DNA of 64,000 bases from positions 1 through 64,000 of the forward strand of contig NZ_CAIJDP010000067.1 of the NCBI RefSeq assembly GCF_903819435.1, in the 5' to 3' direction. A model generated the notes under the pieces. That model did not search any database. It was given only the letters and a program-made list of their open reading frames with translations, and was not told where the DNA came from. The position numbers and the translations under genes were made by a program. Origin of the DNA: Flavobacterium salmonis (GTDB taxonomy: Bacteria > Bacteroidota > Bacteroidia > Flavobacteriales > Flavobacteriaceae). This document shows, one piece after another, positions 34,911 to 45,400 of this stretch (position 1 is its first letter; each line of letters begins with the position of its first letter).

Positions 34911-35008
34911 TAATATCCTCTCATTACTATTTCTGTATAATACAAAAAGCACCATTATAAAAATAATGATGCTTTTCTCCCCAAATTAAAATAACCAACT
35001 ATTACTAT

Positions 35009-38000
35009 TTACTCAATTGGAGCATGCTTTTTACGATTGAATATCCAGAACAGAATTGGGAAAACCAACAAAGTCAAAACTGTTGCAGTGATTAATCCCC
35101 CAATAATTACAATGGCTAATGGTTTTTGTGACTCAGAACCTATTCCGGTTGAAATTGCCGCCGGTAGCAAACCAATTGAAGCCATCAAAGCTGTCATCAC
35201 TACGGCTCTGGTTCTGGCTTTTACCCCCATGAAAATAGATTCTTCGAGAGAAAATTTAGCCTTGAGGTTATGATGAAATTCGGATATCAGGATAACCCCG
35301 TTTTGAATACAGATTCCGAGTAAGGCAATAAAACCAACCCCTGCCGAGATTCCAAAATTCATTCCCGTCAAGTGCAATGCTATAATTCCTCCGATTATGG
35401 CAAACGGAACATTAGACAAAACGAGCAGTGAATCTTTTATATTTCCAAATAGAATGAACAGCAGCACAAAAATTCCAATTAAACTGATGGGTACGACCTG
35501 AGCGAGACGCGCACTCGCACGAACCTGATTTTCAAATTCACCTGTCCAGCCTGTCGTATAACCTGCCGGCATTTTCACTTCGGCTACTTTTTCCTGTGCT
35601 TCGGCAATAGTGCTTCCTAGATCACGATCACGAACAGAGAATTTCACACCAATAAATCTTTTGGTATTGTCTCTGTAAATAAACGCCGGACCTGTAACGG
35701 TCTTAATATCACAGATTTCCTTTAACGGAATTTTAGCACCGCTGATTGTTGGTACTTTTAATTCGGCTAAATCTTCTTCATCTTTTCTATATTCTTTGGA
35801 GAAACGAACCCTTACATCAAATTTCTTTTCGTCTTCGTATTTTTGAGTAGCGGTTTTTCCTCCAAAAGCTAATTCTAAAACAGCCTGAGCATCTCCCAAA
35901 GTTACTCCGTAAGCAGCCATTTTTTCTCTGTTGAGAATCACACTGATTTCAGGCTGGCCAACATTTCTCAGAATTCCGACGTCTTTAATACCCGGAATAT
36001 TTTTGATTTTCGCTAAAACCTCATTTGATAATTCATCCAGTTTGTCCAAGTCATCTCCATAAATTTTCACAGCATTTGAAGCTTTGAACCCGGCTACAGA
36101 TTCGGCTACGTTGTCAATAACAGGCTGTGAATAGTTATACGTAATTCCCTGATGTACTTTTAGTTTCTGATCCATTTCGTTAATCAGTTGATCCATATTG
36201 ATTTTACGCGTCCATTCTGATTTAGGTTTTAAATCTACCTGAAGCTGTATAAATCCAAAACCGTTTGGATCTGTTCCATCGTTGCTTCTTCCGGTTTGCG
36301 AAAGCACTTTTTTAACTTCCGGAAAAGTTTCCAGATCTTTTCTGATGAGTGCCGCCGTCTGAACACTCTCCGGAAGCGACGTACTCATTGGCAGTTCTGC
36401 TGTTACCCACAAAGCCCCTTCATTTAACTGAGGTAAAAATTCTGTTCCTAAAAACGAAGCCGAAAAGAAAGTTACCGCAATAATAGAAATTGAAATAACC
36501 AATGATTTCACTTTATGTTTAAATGTCCAGGCAAAGCCTTTCCCTACAATTCTGTCCCAAAAATTCACAAAAGGATTATTTTTTTCCTTTACATTTTTGT
36601 TTAAAAGAATGTGCGACAAAACCGGTACCAGTGTCAAAGTGAAAAGTAAAGCTCCCATTAAGGCAAAACCTAACGTAAAAGCCAAAGGGGAGAACATTTT
36701 TCCTTCAACTTTTTGAAAAGAAAATATAGGTAATAAAGCCGTAATGATGATTAACTTAGAAAAGAAGATGGCTTTACCCATTTCTGTTCCTGTTTTTTTG
36801 ATCAGGCTTCCTTTTGCAATTTTGTTATAGGCTGTCATTCCTAATTGATGTGCGCGGTGATCTAAAACTACAAACAGCCCTTCGACCATTACGACTGCCC
36901 CATCAATAATAATTCCGAAATCGACTGCACCCAGACTCAGCAAGTTGGCACTCATTCCCATCATTTTCAGGCATAAAAATGCAAACAATAAGGAAAGTGG
37001 AATGACGATAGAAACTGTAAAAGTAGTTCTCCAGTCGGCCATGAAAAGAAACACAACGCAGGTAACCAGAATAATTCCTTCAAATAAATTGTGCATCACC
37101 GTTTCTGTCGTGAAATTCATCAGATTATCACGATCATAAAAGGTTTCAATTTTAATGTCTTTCGGCAGTACATTTTCATTTAAATCTTTGATTTTATCTT
37201 TGATTAAAGCCAAAGTTTCCTGTGCATTTTCGCCTTTACGCATCACAACAATCCCTTCAACGGCATCGTCATTGTTTCCAATACCCGTCTGTCCTACTCT
37301 AGGCATTGAGCTTTCGTAAACAGAAGCTACGTTTTTAACCAAAATTGGATTTCCTCCGGCCTGATCAACGATGATGTTTTCAATATCTTTTCGGGATTTT
37401 AAAAGTCCGACTCCGCGAACCACAAATGCCTGTCCGTTTTTTTCGATGATATCACCACCAACATTCAAATTTCCTGCATCAACGGCATTATAAACCTGAA
37501 GCGGCGTAATATTGTATTTTGCTAATTTAACGGGATCAACACCAACTTCGTAAGTTTTAGTCTGACCTCCAAAAACATTCAAATCGGCCACACCGGGAAC
37601 AGAACGAAGCTGTTTGTCGATCACCCAGTTTTGATACGTTAATAATTCACGGCTGTCTCTGCTGTCACTCTTTACAATATATCTAAAAATTTCTCCTGTT
37701 GGTCCATAAGGTGGCTGAACATCGGGTTCTACATCATCCGGAAGCGTAACGTTTTTTAGCAAATTATTGACCTGAAAACGGGCAAATGTATCATCGACTC
37801 CATCATCAAAAATGATTTTGATAACCGATAAACCAAACATGGTAATACTGCGGACACTCGTCTTTTTCTGTACCGAGTTCATGGAAATTTCGATAGGAGA
37901 AGTCACAAAACGCTCTACTTCCTCAGCACTTTTTCCGTTCCATTGTGTAATGATGATAATCTGGGTGTTGGTTACATCCGGAAAAGCATCAATTGGCATA

Positions 38001-38107
38001 TTTTTGAAGGAAATAAATCCTGCAACGGCCAGTAATCCTACCCAAAAAAAGGTGAATGCTTTGTTCTTGAGCGAAAAAGCAATAATATTTCGTATGAATT
38101 TGTTCAT
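35009..38107 (-). CDS. Heavy-metal efflux RND permease (CzcA/CusA family)
   Basis: This 1032-residue inner-membrane proton antiporter has 12 membrane helices and two large periplasmic loops. The transmembrane-4 signature AVDFGIIIDGAVVMVEGLF resembles the DFG-x3-DGA type of Zn/Co/Cd/Ni exporters rather than the Cu/Ag type, favouring a divalent metal. FLPQLNEGALWVTAELPMS and other HME-family motifs are present. With the adaptor and outer-membrane genes upstream it forms a full tripartite pump, separated by 3 bp from the adaptor. Confidence 0.92.
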   Translation of the reverse strand: MNKFIRNIIAFSLKNKAFTFFWVGLLAVAGFISFKNMPIDAFPDVTNTQIIIITQWNGKSAEEVERFVTSPIEISMNSVQKKTSVRSITMFGLSVIKIIFDDGVDDTFARFQVNNLLKNVTLPDDVEPDVQPPYGPTGEIFRYIVKSDSRDSRELLTYQNWVIDKQLRSVPGVADLNVFGGQTKTYEVGVDPVKLAKYNITPLQVYNAVDAGNLNVGGDIIEKNGQAFVVRGVGLLKSRKDIENIIVDQAGGNPILVKNVASVYESSMPRVGQTGIGNNDDAVEGIVVMRKGENAQETLALIKDKIKDLNENVLPKDIKIETFYDRDNLMNFTTETVMHNLFEGIILVTCVVFLFMADWRTTFTVSIVIPLSLLFAFLCLKMMGMSANLLSLGAVDFGIIIDGAVVMVEGLFVVLDHRAHQLGMTAYNKIAKGSLIKKTGTEMGKAIFFSKLIIITALLPIFSFQKVEGKMFSPLAFTLGFALMGALLFTLTLVPVLSHILLNKNVKEKNNPFVNFWDRIVGKGFAWTFKHKVKSLVISISIIAVTFFSASFLGTEFLPQLNEGALWVTAELPMSTSLPESVQTAALIRKDLETFPEVKKVLSQTGRSNDGTDPNGFGFIQLQVDLKPKSEWTRKINMDQLINEMDQKLKVHQGITYNYSQPVIDNVAESVAGFKASNAVKIYGDDLDKLDELSNEVLAKIKNIPGIKDVGILRNVGQPEISVILNREKMAAYGVTLGDAQAVLELAFGGKTATQKYEDEKKFDVRVRFSKEYRKDEEDLAELKVPTISGAKIPLKEICDIKTVTGPAFIYRDNTKRFIGVKFSVRDRDLGSTIAEAQEKVAEVKMPAGYTTGWTGEFENQVRASARLAQVVPISLIGIFVLLFILFGNIKDSLLVLSNVPFAIIGGIIALHLTGMNFGISAGVGFIALLGICIQNGVILISEFHHNLKAKFSLEESIFMGVKARTRAVVMTALMASIGLLPAAISTGIGSESQKPLAIVIIGGLITATVLTLLVFPILFWIFNRKKHAPIE

Positions 38108-38110
38108 GTC

Positions 38111-39196
38111 TTATTCGTTTAAAGCACGGTAAATAAATAGCTGATTGTTGGTAATGACTTTTTCATTTTCTTTTAAACCGCTTGAGATATAGGTAGTTTT
38201 CCCAACCACTCGGTAAACCTCAACTTGTCTGGTTTCGATGTTATTTCGGTCTTTAAAAATCATGACGAAATTTTTACTTTTATCGAAAACAATAGCATCG
38301 CTCGGAATTGCAATCATCGATTTATCTTCTTTAAAAGATAATTTGATGTTGGCATTCATATCCGGTTTCAGTAAAAATCCTGGGTTTTGCAGTTTAACTC
38401 GCGCCTGCATCGCCTTGGTTTCGGGATCAATCACGTTAAAAATTTTATCTACTTTTCCTTTAAAAACTTTATCAGGATAACTTAAAGTGGTAACATCTGC
38501 ATCGATTCCTAATTTTACTTTATTGATGTCGATTTCATTAATGTTCGCCATTGCCCAGACTTCGCTTATTTCGGCAATATCAAAAATATTTTCTGAGCGA
38601 TCGCTTCGCAAAAGCATATCCTGATTAATACTTTTTTGAATCACAAAACCACTGATTGGCGCTGTAACTTCATAAATAGAACCTGCTTTAATGTTGTAGA
38701 TTTTATATGTTTCCTGAACTTTGCTTAATTGCGACTGTGCTTTATTCACTTCAGATTTGGCCTGAAGCACATCGCTTTCAGAATTTAATTTTCCGTCAAA
38801 TAATTCCTGAGCCACTTTCAGATTATTTTTAGCAACCAGCAAGTCACTTTTGGCATCGAGCGATTGTTTTTCAAAATCGGCAATGTCAGTACTTTTTATA
38901 GTTGCCAGTACCTGCCCTTTTTTTACATAATCTCCAAGCTCTACATTGACCTTGATTACGTTTCCTCCCACAAGCGGGTAAACATCGATCATTTTATTGT
39001 TGTCGGCCGTAATTTTTCCATAAAAATTTAATTCGTTTGTTACGGGCTGTAGTTGTGAAACTGCTGTGGTTGTCGTTTTCAGCATGTTATCACTCAATGC
39101 AAAAGAAGTATTGATTTGCGGATTTTCTACTTCTTTTTTACAGCCTGCGATGGATAAACTCACAATTGCAATTCCGATGATTAGTTTATGTTTCAT
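38111..39196 (-). CDS. RND efflux periplasmic adaptor (CzcB/CusB-type)
   Basis: This 361-residue lipoprotein has a lipobox at LSIAGC (Cys19). Membrane-fusion-protein elements are seen in order: the first barrel/lipoyl half (YPLVGGNVIKVNVELGDYVK), an alpha-hairpin (about 112-165), and the second lipoyl half (IYEVTAPISGFVIQ). A CusB-like beta-barrel and membrane-proximal domain with KTTYISSGLKENEKVI follows. It bridges the permease and the TolC-like channel. Confidence 0.9.
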   Translation of the reverse strand: MKHKLIIGIAIVSLSIAGCKKEVENPQINTSFALSDNMLKTTTTAVSQLQPVTNELNFYGKITADNNKMIDVYPLVGGNVIKVNVELGDYVKKGQVLATIKSTDIADFEKQSLDAKSDLLVAKNNLKVAQELFDGKLNSESDVLQAKSEVNKAQSQLSKVQETYKIYNIKAGSIYEVTAPISGFVIQKSINQDMLLRSDRSENIFDIAEISEVWAMANINEIDINKVKLGIDADVTTLSYPDKVFKGKVDKIFNVIDPETKAMQARVKLQNPGFLLKPDMNANIKLSFKEDKSMIAIPSDAIVFDKSKNFVMIFKDRNNIETRQVEVYRVVGKTTYISSGLKENEKVITNNQLFIYRALNE

Positions 39197-39207
39197 TTTA
39201 TTTCGTT

Positions 39208-40455
39208 TTAAAATAAGTCTTTGTTGATTGTACTGTTTAGTTCTTCGGCAGACAGCGCCAGTTTTTTCTTTAGCTCGTTTACCTGAATATTTGCCTGATT
39301 GTAGCTTTCCATAAAATCAGTAAATTCTAATAAGCTGATGTTTCGTTTCTGGAAATTGGTTAAGATCCCATTATAAACGGCTTCAAAATCTGAGTTTACG
39401 GTTGGTTTTATCACTACATAGTTTTTACGGGATTCCTCCCATTTATTCCAGGCAGATGTAATTTCGGTCTGAAGCTGTAGTTCAAAATTTTGCTTTTCAA
39501 TTTTTGATTGTTCCAGAATGGTCTTTGCGTACTTAATATTTCCTTTGTTTTGATTCCAAAGCGGCAAGGGAATTCCAACGGTTAAATTCGCCTCATTATT
39601 AAAAGCACCGCTTCGCTGATCGTATTTCGCTCCTAAGGTTATATCCGGAACAGAAAGCGATTTTTGCCACTTTACATTCAGTTCATTAGCATCGATTTCC
39701 TTTTGTCTCGCCAGATAATCAGGTCTATTGGTAATGGCTTCATTTTCGAAGGATTTTAAATCGAAATCAATCGTTTTTAAGTATTTGCTGAATTCATCTT
39801 TTGAAACATTCGGAACAATTTCTTCAGTAGAATTTATAAGCAATTTTAAATTCGCCTGTTCTTCTATATTGTTATTTACTACTTCCATTCGCTCGTTTTT
39901 AAAATTCAGATAAAGCGACTGCAGACGAACAACATCTTTCAAAGGAATATTCCCCTTTTGCGCCTGAACTGAATAGGAATTGATTAAATCTTCAATGTGA
40001 GCCAATTGTTTATCTGTGGTTTCCAGACTTTTTGAATTGTAATAAACCGTATAAAAACTTTTACGTAATTGTAGTTTCAGTGTTCTTAGCAAATCATTGA
40101 ATTGCAGTTCTGCCAGCTGTTCATTGGTTTTCGCTAATTTTACTTCATTACGTTTTTTTCCGCCCAGATAAATCAGCTGTTCGATGCCAAATACTTTCTG
40201 ACCTTGTTTTCCGATATCAAAATATTTATCACGATCAGGATTGTAGGCGTTCAGTTCTGCGGAAATCACTGGGTTGTCCCAGATACCCGCCTGAATCGTC
40301 AGCGCTTTTGAGGCATCGATATTGTAATGCGAAGCCAACAGGAAGAGGTTGTTTTTTAAAAACTGACTTTCACAATCTTCTAAAGTGACTGTTTTTTGAG
40401 CCAGAACCATCTGATTCATGGCAATCAGCAGCAATAATGCAAATAACTTTTTCAT
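39208..40455 (-). CDS. RND efflux outer-membrane channel (TolC family)
   Basis: This 415-residue outer-membrane efflux protein has a signal peptide (MKKLFALLLLIAMNQMVLAQ) and two long coiled-coil OEP repeats (about 70-215 and 245-405), with VGIPLPLWNQNKGNIKYAKT in the second. It is first in the efflux operon. Its promoter should lie in 40456-40550, where phased CTTAA repeats are found. Confidence 0.9.
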   Translation of the reverse strand: MKKLFALLLLIAMNQMVLAQKTVTLEDCESQFLKNNLFLLASHYNIDASKALTIQAGIWDNPVISAELNAYNPDRDKYFDIGKQGQKVFGIEQLIYLGGKKRNEVKLAKTNEQLAELQFNDLLRTLKLQLRKSFYTVYYNSKSLETTDKQLAHIEDLINSYSVQAQKGNIPLKDVVRLQSLYLNFKNERMEVVNNNIEEQANLKLLINSTEEIVPNVSKDEFSKYLKTIDFDLKSFENEAITNRPDYLARQKEIDANELNVKWQKSLSVPDITLGAKYDQRSGAFNNEANLTVGIPLPLWNQNKGNIKYAKTILEQSKIEKQNFELQLQTEITSAWNKWEESRKNYVVIKPTVNSDFEAVYNGILTNFQKRNISLLEFTDFMESYNQANIQVNELKKKLALSAEELNSTINKDLF

Positions 40456-40494
40456 CGTATCATTTTTATTTGATACAAATATGCTATTGAGAGA

Positions 40495-40533
40495 CTTTAA
40501 GACACCTTAAGAAAGACCTTAAAAAGTGCTTAA
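40495..40533. promoter_or_regulatory. Phased CTTAA repeats, candidate response-regulator operator
   Basis: Four CTTAA (one CTTTAA) words end at 40500, 40510, 40522 and 40533, about one helical turn apart, matching tandem half-sites of OmpR-family regulators. On the minus strand CATATTTG at about 40479-40486 could be the -7 box for the efflux operon. The adjacent kinase/regulator pair is the obvious binder (inference). Confidence 0.55.
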
Positions 40534-40553
40534 AAATTTATAAGGAGATTTGA

Positions 40554-41912
40554 TTAATGAAAAATCAATTCGAATAAATTGGTCTTTTCTGCAGGTACGC
40601 TATAATTGATTTTTGCATTATGAAGCATTAAGATTCGGTTTACAATACGCAAGCCCAGTCCAAAACCGGAAGTTCCTTTTGAATTTTCGCCACGCATAAA
40701 AGGCTGAAAAAGATTTTTCTGTTCGTTTTCGCTGAGTGTTTTTCCGGTGTTTAAAACTGAAATCACCAAATGATCTTCTTTAGTACTTATTTTGACTTTT
40801 GCCTGTTTGTTATCCGAGTAAACACAGGCATTTTTTAGAACATTACTCACAGCAATTTCCAAAAGGTTTTTATTCCCTTTGATTTCTAAGGCCGTATCGA
40901 GATTCTCGCTTTCTTCTATCTCGAAAAGAATAACAAAATCAGGAAAGGTTTTATTTAAATTTTCAATGGCCGAAAACAGAATTTCATCCATCCTTTGAAT
41001 TTCATCGTTGGCAGCAGTGTTTGTATCAATTTTAGACAACACCAGTAAAGAATGAATCAGTTCCGATAAATGATTAACATCTGATAAAATGGTGTTTAAA
41101 AAAAATTTTCCTTTAAGAGATGTTTCCGAATCGGCAATTGTATTTTCAATTTGTGCCGTTATTCTCGATAAAGGAGTTCTGAGTTCGTGTGAGGCGTGAG
41201 CCGTAAATTCTTTTTGTTTTTGATACGAAACCTCGATTCTGTCCATCATAAAATTAAACTCATTGGCAATCAGGTCGATTTCGTTTTTATTGCTTTTGGA
41301 TTCCACACGGGTGTCCAGATTGTTCTCGTTTATATTTTTAATTTTTTGATGAAAAATACTTAAAGGGTTCATGGCTTTTTTTATCATCAAAGAGGTCAAC
41401 ACCCAGCAAATACAGGTAAAAAAAATGTAGGATATAATTAATGTGTATCTTAAAAAAAGTAATTTTCGTTTGCCATAATCATCTGTCGCCGATATTAAGG
41501 CATAAAAATCCCTGTCTTTGGTATCATAAAAAACGCCGTAAACTTCGTAATCGCCCTGCTGCTTAAAAAATGTTTTATGCTTTTTAAGGTATTTTAAATC
41601 GTCAACAGACCAGTTAATTTTGGCATCATCAATACTGCTGTAAATCAGTTTAAAATGAGAATCGAAGACCAGCGTTTTTTCATCATACAATTTATTGATT
41701 GAATTCTGATCGATCATTTTTAAAAGCTGATCATCAACTTCTTTTACATTTACGAGAAGTTTTATATTTGAAAGTGCTTTTATCTCCAAGCGGTCACGAA
41801 ACTCTTCTTTTCGAAAATTAGAATACAATACAAAAATCACAGTAGAAGCCAGCCCAAAAAGAATTGTAAAGAGCAGACTTACTAAAAGTGATATCCTGTT
41901 TTTTAATGTCAT
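40554..41912 (-). CDS. Sensor histidine kinase of the metal-efflux locus
   Basis: This 452-residue kinase has two membrane helices (about 8-31 and 155-177) flanking a periplasmic sensor of about 120 residues, HAMP (about 178-230), HisKA with His242 in HASHELRTPLSRI, and an ATPase domain with NVLKNACVYSDN (N box) and GFGLGLRIV (G box). It overlaps the response regulator by 4 bp. Context favours metal sensing; no obvious metal-ligand cluster is seen in the sensor. Confidence 0.9.
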   Translation of the reverse strand: MTLKNRISLLVSLLFTILFGLASTVIFVLYSNFRKEEFRDRLEIKALSNIKLLVNVKEVDDQLLKMIDQNSINKLYDEKTLVFDSHFKLIYSSIDDAKINWSVDDLKYLKKHKTFFKQQGDYEVYGVFYDTKDRDFYALISATDDYGKRKLLFLRYTLIISYIFFTCICWVLTSLMIKKAMNPLSIFHQKIKNINENNLDTRVESKSNKNEIDLIANEFNFMMDRIEVSYQKQKEFTAHASHELRTPLSRITAQIENTIADSETSLKGKFFLNTILSDVNHLSELIHSLLVLSKIDTNTAANDEIQRMDEILFSAIENLNKTFPDFVILFEIEESENLDTALEIKGNKNLLEIAVSNVLKNACVYSDNKQAKVKISTKEDHLVISVLNTGKTLSENEQKNLFQPFMRGENSKGTSGFGLGLRIVNRILMLHNAKINYSVPAEKTNLFELIFH

Positions 41913-42589
41913 TCCTGGTCGCTTAGATAATATCCGTAACCAATTTTAGTTCGGATTAGTTTTGTTTCGTGGTCTTTATCGATTTTTTTTCGAAGAAAAT
42001 TAATGTAAACTTCAATGGTATTCTGATTGGTTTCAATATGATAATCCCACAGTTTTTCGGCTATGAATTGTTTTGAAAGCACTTTCCCTTTGGCCTGAGC
42101 CAAAATCAGAATCAGTTTAAATTCTTTAGGCGTAAGTTTGATTTCTTCGCCTGCGCGGAATACTTTCATTTCTGATTCTAAAATTTCCAAATCCTGAATT
42201 ATAATCTTTTCTTCTGTCAGCTGCGGAATTTCCTTTCGTCTTAAAAGAGAAGAAATCCTGGCGTACAACTCTTCAAAATGGAAAGGTTTTACCAGATAAT
42301 CATCTGCACCGCTATCAAAAGAAGCCAGCTTGTCTTCGATTTCACTAAAAGCGGTCAGCATGATTATGGGCGTTTTTTTATCAACTTCACGAATCTTTTT
42401 ACAAACTTCGATTCCGTTTATACCGGGAACATTGATATCTAGAATAATCAAATCATAATCATTCGAAAAATATTTCCGGAGCAAAAATCCACCATCATAG
42501 TAAGGAACGCACTCGAATTCTTTTGAAGCAAAGAACACCGCTATTTCTTTGGATAAAGTAAAATCGTCTTCGAGCAGTAAAATTTTCAT
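41909..42589 (-). CDS. OmpR-family response regulator of the metal-efflux locus
   Basis: This 226-residue regulator has a receiver with phospho-Asp51 in LIILDINVPGINGIE, Thr in IIMLTAFSE and Lys in DDYLVKPF, and a winged HTH (about 128-222) with LTPKEFKLILILAQAKG and RTKIGYGYYL. It probably activates the efflux operon. Its gene overlaps the kinase start by 4 bp. Confidence 0.92.
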   Translation of the reverse strand: MKILLLEDDFTLSKEIAVFFASKEFECVPYYDGGFLLRKYFSNDYDLIILDINVPGINGIEVCKKIREVDKKTPIIMLTAFSEIEDKLASFDSGADDYLVKPFHFEELYARISSLLRRKEIPQLTEEKIIIQDLEILESEMKVFRAGEEIKLTPKEFKLILILAQAKGKVLSKQFIAEKLWDYHIETNQNTIEVYINFLRKKIDKDHETKLIRTKIGYGYYLSDQE

Positions 42590-42730
42590 GCATATTTTTA
42601 TTAGTTAATCTGACTGTCAAGTCTCTGCCATATGAAGATTTCAGGTTTTACAATGATCCAAGTTCAAAACTTAAAAACAAATCTCAAACCTTCTTCATAT
42701 AGCCAGCCTTTATGCTCTGATTTTATGTGT

Positions 42731-43405
42731 TTAAAATCTATATCCAAGCCTGCAACCAAGTCCAAAATTGAACATATCTCCTGAATTACTTTCCAAATCG
42801 CTACCTAGAAAAAAAGCATGATTCATATTCAAAGAATGTTTACTTTCATCATACTCAAGATCGCTATTGATTGTTTTTCTATTCATATAACCAAATACTA
42901 CAAATGGCTCTAAAATAAATCTTGCAAATGAAAATTGATTACCTACAGTTAAATTAATTCCTTTAGCGGTTTTCTTAACTCCAAAATCATCCAAATATTC
43001 ATCTTCATTTATTGGATCAATCGGAACATATTCTATAAAATTATTTCTCTGATTCTCTCTATAAAATACCTGAATACCCGCGTACAACTCACTTCGTTTA
43101 GATTTAACTCTTGAGTTAAACAGTTTTTGCAAATAAATTCGTCCTTCGATATTGGTTTTAAATCCTTTTGGCTTTAAAAAAATGGTATCCGTATTTGTAA
43201 AATCATAAAGTTGATAGCCAACTTCAATATTCAAACTTGAATAATAATTTATTTTTCTTTCAACAGATAATTGTAAAGTTGGAAATGAAGCAATATCAAT
43301 TAATTGAACTGGATTAATTTTTATGCCCCAATTTCTTTCTTTTGATTCTTGTGAATAAACACAAGCTGAGAGCATCACAATTAAAATTACTATAGTTCTT
43401 TTCAT
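42731..43405 (-). CDS. Outer-membrane beta-barrel protein (DUF3575-like)
   Basis: This 224-residue secreted protein has a signal peptide (MKRTIVILIVMLSACVYSQ) and alternating beta-strands ending in GLGCRLGYRF, a C-terminal aromatic signal for outer-membrane insertion. FPTLQLSVERKINYYSSLNI is DUF3575-like. It may be a small porin or structural barrel. It is transcribed alone, 142 bp from the response regulator. Confidence 0.7.
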   Translation of the reverse strand: MKRTIVILIVMLSACVYSQESKERNWGIKINPVQLIDIASFPTLQLSVERKINYYSSLNIEVGYQLYDFTNTDTIFLKPKGFKTNIEGRIYLQKLFNSRVKSKRSELYAGIQVFYRENQRNNFIEYVPIDPINEDEYLDDFGVKKTAKGINLTVGNQFSFARFILEPFVVFGYMNRKTINSDLEYDESKHSLNMNHAFFLGSDLESNSGDMFNFGLGCRLGYRF

Positions 43406-43476
43406 TAATTCTTTTTAATAAATTTCTTTTAAAGTTCAAAAATCAATACAACCAAGTTAACATTACAAATTATCTC

Positions 43477-44565
43477 TTATTTGAAATAAGAAAAAGTTTC
43501 GTTGTTTTCGATTTTCAATAATGATTCATAAATCAGCTGAATCACATTTTCAACATCTTCCTTGTGAACCATTTCAACAGTCGTATGCATATAACGAAGC
43601 GGCAACGAAATCAATGCTGAAGCTACGCCTCCATTGCTGTAAGCAAAAGCATCAGTATCCGTGCCAGTAGCTCTGGAAGTCGCATGGCGCTGAAAAGGTA
43701 TGTTTTTCTCCTCGGCTGTATCGACGATTAATTCTCTCAGATTATTTTGTACCGCCGGAGCGTAAGCAATAACAGGTCCTTTGCCTATTTTAAGATCGCC
43801 TTCAACTTTTTTATCAATCATTGGTGTTGTAGTATCATGACAAACATCCGTCACAATAGCAACATTTGGTTTGATTCGCTGCGAAATCATTTCGGCACCG
43901 CGAAGACCAATTTCCTCCTGCACAGAATTCACAATATATAAACCAAACGGAAGCGTTTTATTGTTCTCTTTCAATAAACGTGCTACTTCGGCAATCATAA
44001 AACCGCCCATTCTATTATCGATGGCACGACAAACAAATTTATTTTCGTTTAAAATCATGAATTCATCTGGATAAGTTATCACGCAACCAACGTGAACACC
44101 CATTTCCAGAACCTGCTCTTTTGTTTCACAACCTAAATCAATAAAAATATTGCTTAGTTTCGGAATTTCCTCTTTATCTCGTAAACGTGTATGAATTGCC
44201 GGCCATCCGAAAATTCCTTTTACAATTCCTTTTTTGGTATGGATATTTACTCGTTTTGAAGGTGCAATCTGGTGATCAGATCCTCCGTTTCTGATTACAT
44301 ATATCAAACCATCATCTGTGATATAATTTACATACCACGAAATTTCATCAGCATGCCCTTCAATCACTACTTTGAATGGGGCATCCGGATTGATAACACC
44401 AACGGCAGTTCCGTAAGTATCCGTAATAAAAGTATCTACATAAGGTTCCAGATAATTCATCCAGATTTTTTGTCCTTCGCTTTCATAACCTGTCGGCGAA
44501 GCGTTATTTAGGTAGCTTTCCAGAAAAGCAATTGAGGTATCTTTTAAGATAGATTGTGTGCTCAT
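43477..44565 (-). CDS. M42-family metallopeptidase
   Basis: This 362-residue cytosolic aminopeptidase of the glutamyl-aminopeptidase/deblocking type has metal motifs KVVIEGHADEISWYV, RAIDNRMGGFMIAEV (Asp bridging), SVQEEIGLRGAEM (Glu pair) and ATGTDTDAFAY plus RYMHTTVEMVHKEDV. It forms tetrahedral 12-mers in the family. It is an isolated housekeeping gene. Length is normal. Confidence 0.9.
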   Translation of the reverse strand: MSTQSILKDTSIAFLESYLNNASPTGYESEGQKIWMNYLEPYVDTFITDTYGTAVGVINPDAPFKVVIEGHADEISWYVNYITDDGLIYVIRNGGSDHQIAPSKRVNIHTKKGIVKGIFGWPAIHTRLRDKEEIPKLSNIFIDLGCETKEQVLEMGVHVGCVITYPDEFMILNENKFVCRAIDNRMGGFMIAEVARLLKENNKTLPFGLYIVNSVQEEIGLRGAEMISQRIKPNVAIVTDVCHDTTTPMIDKKVEGDLKIGKGPVIAYAPAVQNNLRELIVDTAEEKNIPFQRHATSRATGTDTDAFAYSNGGVASALISLPLRYMHTTVEMVHKEDVENVIQLIYESLLKIENNETFSYFK

Positions 44566-44647
44566 AAAAATATTTTTTTGCTAATTTATAAATTTGGTAT
44601 TACAGTTGTGTATATAATGTATAATTTTACACTTAAATATATATTCC

Positions 44648-45325
44648 ATGAGATTTACAACTTATATTTTATGTTTTCTTTTAATTTCTTTTGCTGCGAA
44701 AGCACAGATTACGCCTAAAGAGAGTGAAATGGGCTACACGCTTAGAGAGAATGATTCAATTTTGGGTGATACTATTGAGTTGCCTGAAATTATCATTTCA
44801 AAAGAGAAGCTGGATCCCGAAGCACAAAAACAATTCCTGATTCTTCAAAACAGAGTTTACAAAGTCTATCCGTATGCAAGATTGGCTGCAGACCGACTAA
44901 CAGCACTAAACAATGGAATGGCACGTTTAAAAACCAGCCGTGAGAAGAAAAAATATTTTAAAATCGTTGAAGATTACCTCAATAATGAGTTTGAGGCGAG
45001 GTTAAAAAAACTTTCGCGAAAACAAGGGCAAATTTTAGTAAAACTTATCAATCGACAGACTGGAATAACAACATACGAATTGGTAAAAACTTTGAAAAGC
45101 GGTTTCAAGGCATTTGTATCAAATGCTACGGCCAATATGTTTGACATTAGTTTAAAAAGAGAATATAAACCCTTTGAAGTCAGCGAAGATTACCTGATAG
45201 AGACCATTCTTGTCAGGGCATTTGAATCGGGCAGGTTAGCCAATCAAAAACCTGCAAATCCAATTGATTACGGTGCCCTTGAAACACATTGGGAAAAAAA
45301 AGTAGAAGAGCTTAATAAGAAATAA
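44648..45325 (+). CDS. DUF4294-containing exported protein
   Basis: This 225-residue protein has a signal peptide (MRFTTYILCFLLISFAAKAQ) and a DUF4294 domain (about 45-190) with DTIELPEIIISKEK, RVYKVYPYARLAADRL and KSGFKAFVSNATANMF. It is Bacteroidota-specific, with unknown function. A strong inverted repeat follows. Confidence 0.85.
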   Translation: MRFTTYILCFLLISFAAKAQITPKESEMGYTLRENDSILGDTIELPEIIISKEKLDPEAQKQFLILQNRVYKVYPYARLAADRLTALNNGMARLKTSREKKKYFKIVEDYLNNEFEARLKKLSRKQGQILVKLINRQTGITTYELVKTLKSGFKAFVSNATANMFDISLKREYKPFEVSEDYLIETILVRAFESGRLANQKPANPIDYGALETHWEKKVEELNKK

Positions 45326-45400
45326 GCTTTTAAAAAGGTACATTCATAACAATATAAGTTATTGTTTTTTCAATAAAACAGAGATTACATCCCAAAAAAG

